Source: an uncultured Chlorobiota bacterium
Lineage (GTDB): Bacteria; Bacteroidota; Bacteroidia; Bacteroidales; JAADGE01
Length of the DNA stretch: 20,598 bases
Assembly (NCBI GenBank): GCA_947311265.1
Contig: CAMZKQ010000197.1
Coordinates: 1 to 20,598, forward strand
Direction of reading: 5' to 3'
The position numbers and the translations under genes are program-made. Below, one piece after another: positions 1 to 8,514 of this stretch. Position 1 is the first letter of the stretch, and each line of letters opens with the position of its first letter. The notes beneath the pieces were generated by a model. It was not told the origin of the DNA, searched no databases, and was given only the letters and a program-made list of their open reading frames with translations.

Positions 1-1
1 T

Positions 2-3000
2 CTAATATATGCTGCAAATAATGCTGGCTTGCTAGAATATGATGGCGTGTCTTGGAATAAATATAAAACAAGGAACAAAACAGGACTGCGGACAATTAGC
101 ATTTCTGATAATAATATAATTTTCACCGCTGGGGATACCGAGTTTGGTGGATTTTTACCTAACCAACAAGGCAAATTAACCTATTTTAGCCTTAGCCAAT
201 ATTTAGATACCATTTACACCAACAGCTTATTTGATGTAACAAAAGTATATACGGTTAAAAACCATGTTTATTTTGTTACCACAAACTATATTTTTAAATA
301 CACCGATGTTGTACCGGGTAAAAAAAATATACCCTCAAAAATAATCCGCTCGAAGCACAGCTTTTATGCTGCAACGCCTGATGGCAATAATTTATACCTC
401 AAAAGTGGCGGGGTAGGCATTGTTAGGCTAGCAGGTGATACTGTAGAACTCGTAAAAAATGGAGCAACATTTGAAAAAATAGGTATAAGAAGCGCCTTCC
501 CATTCGATGGCAAATTTATTGTCGGAGGGGCAAGCCAACTTATATACATCAACCAATTTGATGGCTCAGACCCTGAGGGGAAAGACTCAATTTACGCATT
601 TAAAACAAAAGCAGACAGCCTTATGGCAAGGGGTATTTATGATGTTTTTAAAATTTCGGAAACTAAAATTGGCGTGGTATTAGGAGAGGGGGGAACAATT
701 GTACTCAACGCCAATGGTGAAATAGAAGACCATATAAATAAACACTCTGGAATAAAAATTGACCGAACTTACGACTCTATGTACGACGGGAAAAACATCT
801 GGTCTGCAATGAGTGCAGGGTTAGTTTCTACCGAATTATCTAACCCCTTTCGTTTTTGGGACGCAGAAACAGGCTTTAACACTTCTATTTATGATGTGAT
901 ACGTTTTCAGGACACCTTATTTATAGGCACATCAAAAGGCGTTTTTTTTATAGATAAAACTATTGATTACACTAATGGGCAAACCAGAGGAATATCCAAA
1001 CTGAAAAGACTAAACGGTTACCAAGAATTTTGCTGGGCATTTTATATAGATTCAATAAATTTTGATACACCAAAATTACTAGGCGGTACAACTAATGGGC
1101 TTGTAGAAATCGCTAAGCAAGAAGTAAAAATACTCTTACGCTCCGAATCCACTATTTTTGAAGTAACCAATTCTAGAGAACACCCCGATATTATAATGCT
1201 AGCTTCACGAGACGGAATATTTAGCATACATGTAAAAGATGGGAAATACAAACTGCTAGGAAAGTACAAAAAAAAGAGAATTAGTGGGCGCTACATCGGC
1301 GAAGACAAAAAAGGAAATATTTGGTATTGTACAGGAAGCAGAGGTATTCATAAAATAAAACTGTTCGGAGATTACCCTCAAAAATACACTTTCGACTCTA
1401 TTCTTGTAGAAAAATATGATACCGCACAAGGGCTACCACAGCTCTCAGAAAACAAAGTATATTACTACAAAGACGACTTAATATTCCTCACACAAAAAGG
1501 CTTTAAAAAATTCAATTACAAAAAAAATACCTTTGAACCCGACCAGCGTTTTGGAAAAATGTATGCCGATGGTAGGTACGGTATTTTCCGTTTTGCCCCT
1601 TTCGGGGACGATATTTGGCTACGAGTTTTTAATGAAGACTATGAGTGGACAGTACGACTTACAGAAAATTCTGACGGCAGTTTTAGGCAAGATACGACCG
1701 TATTTAAACGCCTAGAAAAATTCAATGGTAGCGTTCTGTATAACGATGGGAAAGGCATACTCTGGACAGGTGGGTCGGCAGGACTATTTAAGCTCGACTT
1801 AAAAAACAAACGTCGTTTTAGCCCCAAATTTTCTTGCCTAATAAGAAAGGTACTTATAGGAAAAGACTCCATAATCTTCGCAGGCTCTTTCTTCGGAGGC
1901 AGACCAGAGGCCATAAATAGCTACCGCTACGAACAGCCAGATGGGCAAATCCATAAAATTAAGTACGACAATAACAGCCTTACATTTAGCTACGCATTAC
2001 CCTGCTACGAAAATCAAGAACATGTAAAATACAGCTATATGCTCAAAGGTTATGATACCGAATGGTCAGAATGGTCAGCCAAGCCCGAGAAGCAATACAC
2101 CAACCTTCCTAAAGGAGAATACATATTTATTGTAAAAGCTAAAAATGGTTTTGGAAAAGAAAGCAAAAGTGCAAAATATAAATTCAAAATTACCCCCCCT
2201 TGGTTCCAAACCTATTGGGCGTATGCCACATTTTTACTGATTGCAGGGCTTATTGTTTACATAATCATTAAACTCTATACCCGAAAACTACAAAAAGAAA
2301 AAGACCTGCTAGAAGAAACCGTTACAGAAAGAACCGCAGAAATTAGCCAAGCCAATGAAGAAATACAAGCACAGGCAGATAATTTATTGGCACTAAATGA
2401 GGACGTTACAAATAAAAACAAAGAACTCGAAAGCCAAAAATCTGAAATAGAACAGCAGCACGGGCTTATAAAATCGAGCTTAAAATATGCCCAAACTATT
2501 CAGCAAGCTATTTTGCCCATTGAGCAAAATATGAAAAAGTTTTTTGACTATTTCATACTCTATAAACCCAAGGACATTGTATCAGGCGACTTCTATTGGT
2601 ATGCCCACATACCCGCCAAAGACAGCTTTCCTGAAAAGAAATTTATTGCCGCAGTAGATTGTACTGGCCACGGTGTACCCGGAGCATTTATGTCGATGAT
2701 TGGTACTCGTATCCTTAACGAATTGGTTAATGAAAAGAAAATAACCAGCCCAAAAGACATTTTACTAAACCTAGATAAAGGCGTTGTAAAAGCTTTAAAA
2801 CAAGATGTATCTTCAAACCGAGATGGCATGGATTTATCCTTGTGTTGCCTTGAAAATAACCCAGATGGAACAACTAAAATTACCTATGCCGGAGCAAAAC
2901 GCCCCCTCTTTATTATACGCAAAGCAGAAGGCAAAATAGAACGCATAAAAGGAACAAACAAATCCATCGGGGGCGTACTCTCAACTCGAAGTAAGGTAAC

Positions 3001-3244
3001 CTTTACCAATAGAGAACTTACAGCGACAAAAGGCGATATAATCTACCTCTCCACAGATGGCTATATCGACCAAAACGATAGCACCCGACACCGCTTCGGC
3101 ACTTTGCGTTTTACTAAACTGTTAAAAGAAATTTACAACTTACCTTTGGAAGAGCAAAAAGAAAAACTAGAAAAAGTTTTAGAAAACCAGATGGCAGACA
3201 CCTATCAACGAGATGATATTACACTCATAGGACTTAAAATTTAA
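2..3244 (+). CDS. Propeller sensor with Y_Y_Y domain and C-terminal PP2C/SpoIIE phosphatase (5' end outside window)
   Basis: The frame is open to the left edge and the first codons read IYAANNAGLLEYDG, a typical Reg_prop blade, so the gene starts upstream; the TTG at 29 is not a real start. Residue numbers below count from 29. Residues 1 to about 635 are repeated propeller blades of the kind found outside the inner membrane in Bacteroidota sensors. About 639-720 is a Y_Y_Y domain (YMLKGYDTEWSEW). One membrane helix follows at about 728-752, then a charged coiled coil to about 830. The C-terminus is a PP2C-like SpoIIE domain with KPKDIVSGDFYWY (about 846), DCTGHGVPGAFMSMIG (about 877), STDGY (about 1007) and RDDITLIGLKI at the end. 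The metal-binding aspartates appear present. By family it should be a transmembrane serine/threonine phosphatase driven by an extracytoplasmic signal. Its substrate is not evident: no anti-sigma-antagonist or kinase gene is next to it. Confidence 0.9.
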   Translation, partial: LIYAANNAGLLEYDGVSWNKYKTRNKTGLRTISISDNNIIFTAGDTEFGGFLPNQQGKLTYFSLSQYLDTIYTNSLFDVTKVYTVKNHVYFVTTNYIFKYTDVVPGKKNIPSKIIRSKHSFYAATPDGNNLYLKSGGVGIVRLAGDTVELVKNGATFEKIGIRSAFPFDGKFIVGGASQLIYINQFDGSDPEGKDSIYAFKTKADSLMARGIYDVFKISETKIGVVLGEGGTIVLNANGEIEDHINKHSGIKIDRTYDSMYDGKNIWSAMSAGLVSTELSNPFRFWDAETGFNTSIYDVIRFQDTLFIGTSKGVFFIDKTIDYTNGQTRGISKLKRLNGYQEFCWAFYIDSINFDTPKLLGGTTNGLVEIAKQEVKILLRSESTIFEVTNSREHPDIIMLASRDGIFSIHVKDGKYKLLGKYKKKRISGRYIGEDKKGNIWYCTGSRGIHKIKLFGDYPQKYTFDSILVEKYDTAQGLPQLSENKVYYYKDDLIFLTQKGFKKFNYKKNTFEPDQRFGKMYADGRYGIFRFAPFGDDIWLRVFNEDYEWTVRLTENSDGSFRQDTTVFKRLEKFNGSVLYNDGKGILWTGGSAGLFKLDLKNKRRFSPKFSCLIRKVLIGKDSIIFAGSFFGGRPEAINSYRYEQPDGQIHKIKYDNNSLTFSYALPCYENQEHVKYSYMLKGYDTEWSEWSAKPEKQYTNLPKGEYIFIVKAKNGFGKESKSAKYKFKITPPWFQTYWAYATFLLIAGLIVYIIIKLYTRKLQKEKDLLEETVTERTAEISQANEEIQAQADNLLALNEDVTNKNKELESQKSEIEQQHGLIKSSLKYAQTIQQAILPIEQNMKKFFDYFILYKPKDIVSGDFYWYAHIPAKDSFPEKKFIAAVDCTGHGVPGAFMSMIGTRILNELVNEKKITSPKDILLNLDKGVVKALKQDVSSNRDGMDLSLCCLENNPDGTTKITYAGAKRPLFIIRKAEGKIERIKGTNKSIGGVLSTRSKVTFTNRELTATKGDIIYLSTDGYIDQNDSTRHRFGTLRFTKLLKEIYNLPLEEQKEKLEKVLENQMADTYQRDDITLIGLKI

Positions 3245-3275
3245 TACAGTACAACTAAAAATGTAATTAAATAAT

Positions 3276-3659
3276 ATGCCAGATTATAAAAAATACTTCA
3301 TTATTTCAGCAGCACCAGAACTCGTTTACAAAGCACTCACCACCAAAATAACCATACAACTATGGACAGCCGATAAAGCCGAAATGGAACCTGTAGCAGG
3401 TAGCGAATTTTCGCTATGGGACGGAAGCATTACTGGTAAAAATATCGAATTTGAAGACGGTAAAAAAATAGTGCAGCAATGGTACTTTGGCAACAAAGAA
3501 GCATCAATTGTAACAATAAAACTACACAAGCACAAACAAGGCACATCGGTAGAACTTCGGCATACAAATATCCCAGATGATGCTTTTAAAGAGATTACCC
3601 AAGGTTGGGAAGATAGCTATTTTGGAGCATTAGCCGACTTCTATCATGGCGAAAACTAA
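3276..3659 (+). CDS. SRPBCC-superfamily (AHSA1/START-like) small protein
   Basis: This 127-residue protein matches the SRPBCC helix-grip fold. It begins with a strand and the motif APELVYKALTTKITIQLWTA, followed by a GSEFSLWDGSITGKNIEFE strand pair, a KIVQQWYFG strand, and a C-terminal helix with QGWEDSYFGALADFY. These are the usual landmarks of the AHSA1-like branch (activators of HSP90 ATPase and related ligand-binding proteins). It is a single cytoplasmic domain of normal length, with no signal peptide. It starts 31 bases after the sensor-phosphatase gene and may be cotranscribed with it. The ligand or partner cannot be told from sequence. The family is clear; the role is unknown. Confidence 0.8.
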   Translation: MPDYKKYFIISAAPELVYKALTTKITIQLWTADKAEMEPVAGSEFSLWDGSITGKNIEFEDGKKIVQQWYFGNKEASIVTIKLHKHKQGTSVELRHTNIPDDAFKEITQGWEDSYFGALADFYHGEN

Positions 3660-3730
3660 CCCCCAATAATTACAACTAGCCTATAAACCCTTTGTCAAAA
3701 AACTAAAATACACATTCCAAAAACATAGAG

Positions 3731-6010
3731 ATGTCAAAAAAACACAACAAAGCGGCCTTATTATACCATTCCGAAAAACGCCCCGGTAAAATAGAAGTCG
3801 TGCCAACAAAAGCATATAGCACACAGCGAGATTTAGGCCTTGCCTATAGCCCTGGGGTTGCAGCCCCTTGTTTAGAAATAAAAAAAAACAACGAAAATGT
3901 ATATAAATACACCGCAAAGAGCAACCTTGTTGCAGTTATAACTAATGGCACAGCCGTACTAGGCTTGGGTAACCTTGGCCCCTTGGCAAGCAAGCCAGTA
4001 ATGGAAGGCAAAGGCTTACTCTTCAAAATATTTGCAGATATTGATGTGTTTGATATAGAATTAGACACCGAAGATATTGATAAATTTGTAGAAACCGTAA
4101 AAATTATGGCCCCTACTTTTGGCGGAATAAATCTTGAAGATATAAAATCGCCAGAATGTTTTGAAATTGAACGCCGATTAGTACAACTGCTTGATATACC
4201 TGTAATGCACGATGATCAGCACGGTACAGCAATAATTTCTGCCGCAGGAATTATTAATGCCATAGAGTTATGCAATAAAAAATTAGCAGAAGCTAAAATC
4301 GTAATTAGCGGTGCAGGAGCAGCAGCAATGGCATGCACCCGTCTAATCCTCTCGCTCGGAGCAAGAAAAGAAAACGTCGTAATGTGCGACAGCAAAGGGG
4401 TAATTAACCAAGAGCGAGATAATCTAAATAAATATAAAAAAGAATTTATAAGCCAACGAAAAATTAAAACATTAGCCCAAGCCATGGAAGGTGCTGATAT
4501 TTTCCTAGGACTATCTGTAAAAAATGCAGTGAGCAAAGACATGGTAAAAACAATGGCAAAAAATCCAATTATTTTTGCAATGGCCAATCCAGACCCCGAA
4601 ATTTCCTACGAAGAGGCCACCAATGCTCGTGCCGACGTAATTATGGCAACAGGACGCTCCGACTATCCAAACCAAGTGAATAATGTACTTGGCTTCCCGT
4701 TTATTTTCAGAGGGGCATTAGATGTGAAAGCCACTTGCATCAACGAAGAGATGAAAAAAGCCGCCGTTTATGCTATTGCAGAATTAGCCAAAGAAAACGT
4801 CCCGGAAGAAGTAAATACAGCCTACCGAACCAAACATTTAACTTTTGGAAAAGAATACATTATACCAAAACCATTGGACCCAAGGCTGATTACAAAAGTA
4901 GCACCAGCAGTGGCAAAAGCAGCTATAAAAAGTGGAGTTGCACAGTTCGAAATAACAGATTGGGAAGCCTACAACGAAACACTATTAGCAAGGGTTGGTT
5001 ACGACAACAAACTAATCCGGAAAATCCATGCACAAGCAAAAAGGGCACGCCAAAGAGTGGTATATGCCGATGCAGGCAACTACAACGTACTTAGAGCTGC
5101 ACAAATTGCAATGCACGACGGCTATGCCGACCCAATATTTGTAGGTAATACTGCTAAAATTAAAAGCATCATTAAAGAATACCAGTTAAACGATTTGCTC
5201 GAAAAACCAATTATTAACCCCAGAGATGATAATGAAAGATGGAGAAGAGATAGAAATGGAATTTATTTATACAGCAAAAGAAGCAGAAAAGGAACGTCAA
5301 GATACGAAGCAGCTAAGAAAATGTACAATAGCAATTACTTTGCCGCAATGATGCTTGAATTTGGAGAGGCAGATGCCTTAATAACTGGTTTCTCTACAAA
5401 ATATAGCGACGCACTAGCTAGCATTCAAGAGGTAATTACTTGCGACCAAAAATGTATGAAACATATCGCAGGAATGTACATTATACAAACCAAACACGGC
5501 AATTTCTTCTTTGCAGATACCACCGTAAATATACAACCAACAGCAGAAACACTTGTAAAAACAACCATACTTACACATAAAACCATAAAAAAAATGGGTA
5601 TAGACCCAAAAATTGCAATGGTAGCCTATTCTAATTTTGGAACAAGCAAAGTAGGCAGCCCTAGCAGGATAAGCAAAGCTATTGAAGTACTGCATAAAGA
5701 ACACCCAGAAATAGTGGTTGATGGGGAAATGCAAATGAATTTTGCCCTTAACCCAGCACTTCGAGAAAAAAAATTCCCATTTACAAAACTCAAAAACAAT
5801 AAAATAAATACAATTATTTTCCCGAACCTATCATCGGGGAATATTGCTTATAAAATGATGCAAGAAATAGGAAACGCCGAAGTTTTAGGACCTATTTTAA
5901 TGGGCATTGAAAAGCCTGTTAACATAGTGCAACTTGAAGCATCGGTACAAGAAATTGTAAACCTAACGGCAGTTACTGTTGTTGATGCACAGCTAGCAAA
6001 TAAAAAATAA
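3731..6010 (+). CDS. maeB: NADP-dependent malic enzyme with phosphotransacetylase-like domain (MaeB type)
   Basis: This enzyme should oxidatively decarboxylate malate to pyruvate, making reducing power in the cytoplasm. At 759 residues it has the normal length of the two-domain MaeB type. The malic N domain carries AYSPGVAAP (Tyr39) and LASKPVMEGKG (Lys94), the expected acid/base pair. The metal/substrate region has EDIKSPECFEIE (about 136-147) and HDDQHGTA (about 160-167). The NAD(P)-binding domain shows GAGAAAMACTRL (about 194-205). From about 428 to the end is a phosphotransacetylase-like domain, which in this family is regulatory (acetyl-CoA sensing) rather than clearly catalytic. NADP preference is inferred from the family, not read from a residue. 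The gene follows the SRPBCC gene by 71 bases and converges on the glycosyltransferase run. Confidence 0.95.
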   Translation: MSKKHNKAALLYHSEKRPGKIEVVPTKAYSTQRDLGLAYSPGVAAPCLEIKKNNENVYKYTAKSNLVAVITNGTAVLGLGNLGPLASKPVMEGKGLLFKIFADIDVFDIELDTEDIDKFVETVKIMAPTFGGINLEDIKSPECFEIERRLVQLLDIPVMHDDQHGTAIISAAGIINAIELCNKKLAEAKIVISGAGAAAMACTRLILSLGARKENVVMCDSKGVINQERDNLNKYKKEFISQRKIKTLAQAMEGADIFLGLSVKNAVSKDMVKTMAKNPIIFAMANPDPEISYEEATNARADVIMATGRSDYPNQVNNVLGFPFIFRGALDVKATCINEEMKKAAVYAIAELAKENVPEEVNTAYRTKHLTFGKEYIIPKPLDPRLITKVAPAVAKAAIKSGVAQFEITDWEAYNETLLARVGYDNKLIRKIHAQAKRARQRVVYADAGNYNVLRAAQIAMHDGYADPIFVGNTAKIKSIIKEYQLNDLLEKPIINPRDDNERWRRDRNGIYLYSKRSRKGTSRYEAAKKMYNSNYFAAMMLEFGEADALITGFSTKYSDALASIQEVITCDQKCMKHIAGMYIIQTKHGNFFFADTTVNIQPTAETLVKTTILTHKTIKKMGIDPKIAMVAYSNFGTSKVGSPSRISKAIEVLHKEHPEIVVDGEMQMNFALNPALREKKFPFTKLKNNKINTIIFPNLSSGNIAYKMMQEIGNAEVLGPILMGIEKPVNIVQLEASVQEIVNLTAVTVVDAQLANKK

Positions 6011-6046
6011 TGGCTTGATTTACAGCCAAGTATATGTGAAATTCTC

Positions 6047-6091
6047 AACAAATACCCTCAAAATAATTATTTATTTTTGAGGGTATTTGTT
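6047..6091. terminator. Candidate bidirectional terminator, 17-bp perfect stem
   Basis: Bases 6047-6063 and 6075-6091 are perfect reverse complements (17 bp) around an 11-base AT loop. The CCCTC/GAGGG core is flanked by A-rich and T-rich arms, so transcripts from either side would form a stem followed by a U-rich stretch, though there is no long U tract. It lies between the convergent malic enzyme and mannose synthase-like genes. The right arm and loop contain the last six sense codons and the stop codon of the minus-strand gene. Confidence 0.7.
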
Positions 6092-6802
6092 GCCAATACT
6101 TGCCAGCTTCATTTTTATTACCCCCCAAAAAGCCTCGCTAAAAATACCACCACTCATTTTAGAAGTCCCTTCGGTTCTATCCACAAATATTATTGGCACT
6201 TCAACAATTTTGAACCCCCGCTTCCAAGTCCGAAATTTCATTTCAATTTGAAACCCGTAACCTTTCATTTTAATCTCGTCCATATTTATGGTTTCTAGTA
6301 CTTTACGAGTGTAACATTTGTAGCCAGCAGTAGTGTCTTGCACTTTCATTCCGGTAATAAATCGCACGTATGCCGATGCGTAGTAGGACATTATAATACG
6401 TTTCATATCCCAGTTTACCACACTTACCCCATTGATGTAACGAGAACCAATGGCCAAATCTGCACCATCTTTGCAGGCCTGATAAAGCTCAATTAACTTA
6501 TCCGGAGGGTGAGAAAAATCGGCATCCATTTCAAAAATATACTCGTAATTACGCTCCAATGCCCAATGGAAACCATGCAAGTAGGCAGTACCCAAGCCGA
6601 GTTTTCCTTTTCGTTCCTCGATATGGAGGCGGTTAGAAAATTCAGGCATCATTTTTTTTACGGCGATAGCCGTTCCATCTGGCGAGCCATCATCAACAAT
6701 CAAAATCTCAAATTGTTTTGGGTAGGACATAACTTTACGAACTATATTTTCGATATTCTCAATTTCGTTATAAGTGGGGATTATTATAAGGCTATCGTTC
6801 AT
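6071..6802 (-). CDS. Polyprenyl-phosphate mannose (dolichol-phosphate mannose) synthase-like GT2
   Basis: This GT-A fold glycosyltransferase of 243 residues lies in the usual size range of DPM1-like soluble synthases, which transfer a hexose (often mannose from GDP-mannose) to polyprenyl phosphate at the inner leaflet. Visible motifs are IIIPTYNE (6-13), VDDGSPDGT (36-44), the metal-binding MDADFSHPP (92-100, DxD at 93-95), GSRYINGV, and the C-terminal MKGYGFQIEMKFRTWKRGF and DRTEGTSKMSGG segments typical of DPM1. There is no C-terminal membrane anchor, as in bacterial one-domain members. The start follows the stop of the upstream GT2 gene by 8 bases, so the two are likely cotranscribed. The last codons lie inside an inverted repeat. 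The donor sugar is inferred, not proven. Confidence 0.88.
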   Translation of the reverse strand: MNDSLIIIPTYNEIENIENIVRKVMSYPKQFEILIVDDGSPDGTAIAVKKMMPEFSNRLHIEERKGKLGLGTAYLHGFHWALERNYEYIFEMDADFSHPPDKLIELYQACKDGADLAIGSRYINGVSVVNWDMKRIIMSYYASAYVRFITGMKVQDTTAGYKCYTRKVLETINMDEIKMKGYGFQIEMKFRTWKRGFKIVEVPIIFVDRTEGTSKMSGGIFSEAFWGVIKMKLASIGNKYPQK

Positions 6803-6810
6803 AGATACAG

Positions 6811-7848
6811 TTAAAAGTCTAAATCTTTAAATTTTTTTTGCTTCCGAATAAAGAAAGATACAATGATACTCTTTTTGTAGGTTTCTTTATGAAATTTTTT
6901 AGAAATTTTTAATTTTTTACGCTTTTTTAAAGTTTTTCTAATTTGAGCATAAAATGCAAAGTGTGCTTTGAGTACTGCAAAGAAAAGCGAAATTTTAAAA
7001 CTTGCCAAATAAACGCCTGCCGAAAATCCATCTAAAACAAGACGTATAAAAATAAGGTGTAAAACTTTCCCTTTCGGAAGATTTTTGAGCAGCATTATTA
7101 AATTGTTGCGGTAGTTCAGAAATAATTTCTGTGGGCTATCTGCTTCAAGAGTTGCAGCTCCCAAGTGGTATATTTCAGAGTTATTAACAGATAAGATTTT
7201 ATAGCCAGCATTTTTAAGTCGCCAGCACAAATCTATTTCTTCCATGTGTGCAAAAAAATCGGCATCTAAGCCACCAAATTGCTGGTATAATTTGCCCCTT
7301 ACAATAAGGCAAGCCCCAGATGCCCAAAATACCTCGCTAATTGTATCGTATTGCCCTTCATCTTTTTCAATTTCCGAAATTATTCGCCCTTTGCAAAAGG
7401 GGTAGCCAAATTTGTCGATAAATCCGCCAGCAGCTCCGGCATGTTCAAAAGAGTTTTTATCCCGAAAGGCTTTTATTTTTGGTGCAGCAGCTGCAATTTT
7501 AGGGTCAGAATCCATAAGGCGAATAGCAGTACCTGCCCAATTTTCGGTAAGCATTACATCGGAGTTTAGAAGTACATAATACTCGGCGTATATTTGTGCC
7601 AGTGCTTTGTTGTAGCCCCCTGCAAAGCCGTAGTTTTTGTCTAAAAGCACAAGTTGTATTTCGGGGTAGTTGCTCCTTATAAAATCAATGGATTCATCGG
7701 TTGAGCCATTGTCTGCCACGTAGAGTTTCATGCCGTCAGGGCGGGTGTGTTCTACTGCCGTAGGCAGAAATTGCTCGAGCAATTTTCGCCCGTTCCAATT
7801 GAGGATTACGATGGCAATTTTTATTGTATTTTCTCTTGACGGTTCCAA
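6811..7848 (-). CDS. GT2 family glycosyltransferase (rhamnosyltransferase-like), start uncertain
   Basis: This GT-A glycosyltransferase has VILNWNG (14-20), VADNGSTDES (44-53), the DxD-equivalent LLNSDV (93-98), and an acceptor region with FWASGACLIVRG and FFAHMEEIDLCWRLK. These are typical of WbbL/rhamnosyltransferase-like GT2 enzymes that extend cell-surface glycans in the cytoplasm. Residues about 245-295 are hydrophobic and the last 50 are very lysine-rich, suggesting association with the inner face of the membrane. The start is unusual. No ATG lies at the N-terminus; the first possible conventional start is TTG at 7848, which adds eight residues to the usual beginning. The codon where relatives would have Met-Lys-Ile-Ala is ATA at 7824-7822. 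The frame is open back to 7884. The sugar and acceptor are unknown. Confidence 0.82.
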   Translation of the reverse strand: MEPSRENTIKIAIVILNWNGRKLLEQFLPTAVEHTRPDGMKLYVADNGSTDESIDFIRSNYPEIQLVLLDKNYGFAGGYNKALAQIYAEYYVLLNSDVMLTENWAGTAIRLMDSDPKIAAAAPKIKAFRDKNSFEHAGAAGGFIDKFGYPFCKGRIISEIEKDEGQYDTISEVFWASGACLIVRGKLYQQFGGLDADFFAHMEEIDLCWRLKNAGYKILSVNNSEIYHLGAATLEADSPQKLFLNYRNNLIMLLKNLPKGKVLHLIFIRLVLDGFSAGVYLASFKISLFFAVLKAHFAFYAQIRKTLKKRKKLKISKKFHKETYKKSIIVSFFIRKQKKFKDLDF

Positions 7849-7865
7849 GCTTGGCTGTTCTTTAT

Positions 7866-8514
7866 TTATGGATTTTCGTTTTTTTTATAGAGGTCGTAAA
7901 GGTATGATTTTTTGGATACTTTTTTGTATTTAGAAAGTTTTTTACTTGTCCATCCTTTTTTTGTGATAACAAATTGGGCAGTAAATTTCTTCTCCGTATC
8001 TAAGCTAATATTAGAAAATCGGGCAAAATAACTGTGCAGTGCCCAGCTATACCATAGTTCTGTCTGTGTAGTAACTGTTCCCCCTTTGGGGATATAGATT
8101 AAAAATTGCTCAATATCAGAAAGTAGTTTTTTTATCCTTATTTACTTTGCCTGAGTTAAAAGCGATTGCAGATAAGCTAATTATAAAAATAACGAAACTG
8201 GAAATTTTAAAAACCTTAAATTTATTGCCTTTAAAATTTATCTTTTTTCTAAGGTAGTTGAGTGGGGTTTGCACTAGAAACGAAAATGCAAGGGCAAAAA
8301 TGGGGTAGCTAGCAAGAATATAAAAACCACTTTGCTTTTGGCTTATCATTATAGGTAGAACGGCAGAAAACCTAAGACGGATAAAAATAAGGTTTTAAAT
8401 TTAAAATTGGTTTTGAAAACAAATATCCAAAATAAAAAAGATAGGGCTAATAATTATGAAAATTATTGAAATAGTGAAAAGGTAAAAAGGAAGTTCTTTC
8501 GATTTTGCAAGCAT
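7866..8514 (-). pseudogene. Frameshifted C-terminal remnant of a polytopic membrane glycosyltransferase (GT39/ArnT-like)
   Basis: No single frame is intact, but three frames join into about 215 residues of one protein. It begins MLAKSKELPFYLF at 8514 (ATG overlapping the stop of the upstream gene), breaks at a T run (plus-strand 8403-8406), continues as FKTLFLSVLGFLPF, breaks again near 8354-8360, continues MISQKQSGFYILASYPIFAL (8349 onward), breaks at a seven-base homopolymer (8127-8133), and ends with a soluble tail from LLSDIEQFLIYIPKGG to the stop at 7866-7868. Three one-base corrections restore one frame. The SQKQSGFYILASYP segment resembles the late membrane part of PMT/ArnT-type transferases that use polyprenyl-phosphate sugars. 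Such proteins usually have 500 or more residues; the catalytic N-terminal part is missing. It may be a true pseudogene or partly reflect sequencing indels. Confidence 0.68.

Noticed and set aside
29..31. TTG as the start of the sensor-phosphatase gene
   Set aside because: The frame continues upstream to the window edge with residues typical of a propeller blade, so the true start is outside.
4735..5094. Long out-of-frame ORF inside the malic enzyme gene
   Set aside because: It overlaps a fully conserved coding region, and its composition looks like a frame shadow.
8116..8349. Stand-alone 77-residue membrane protein
   Set aside because: Its sequence continues in other frames on both sides as parts of one larger glycosyltransferase, so it is a fragment, not a separate gene.
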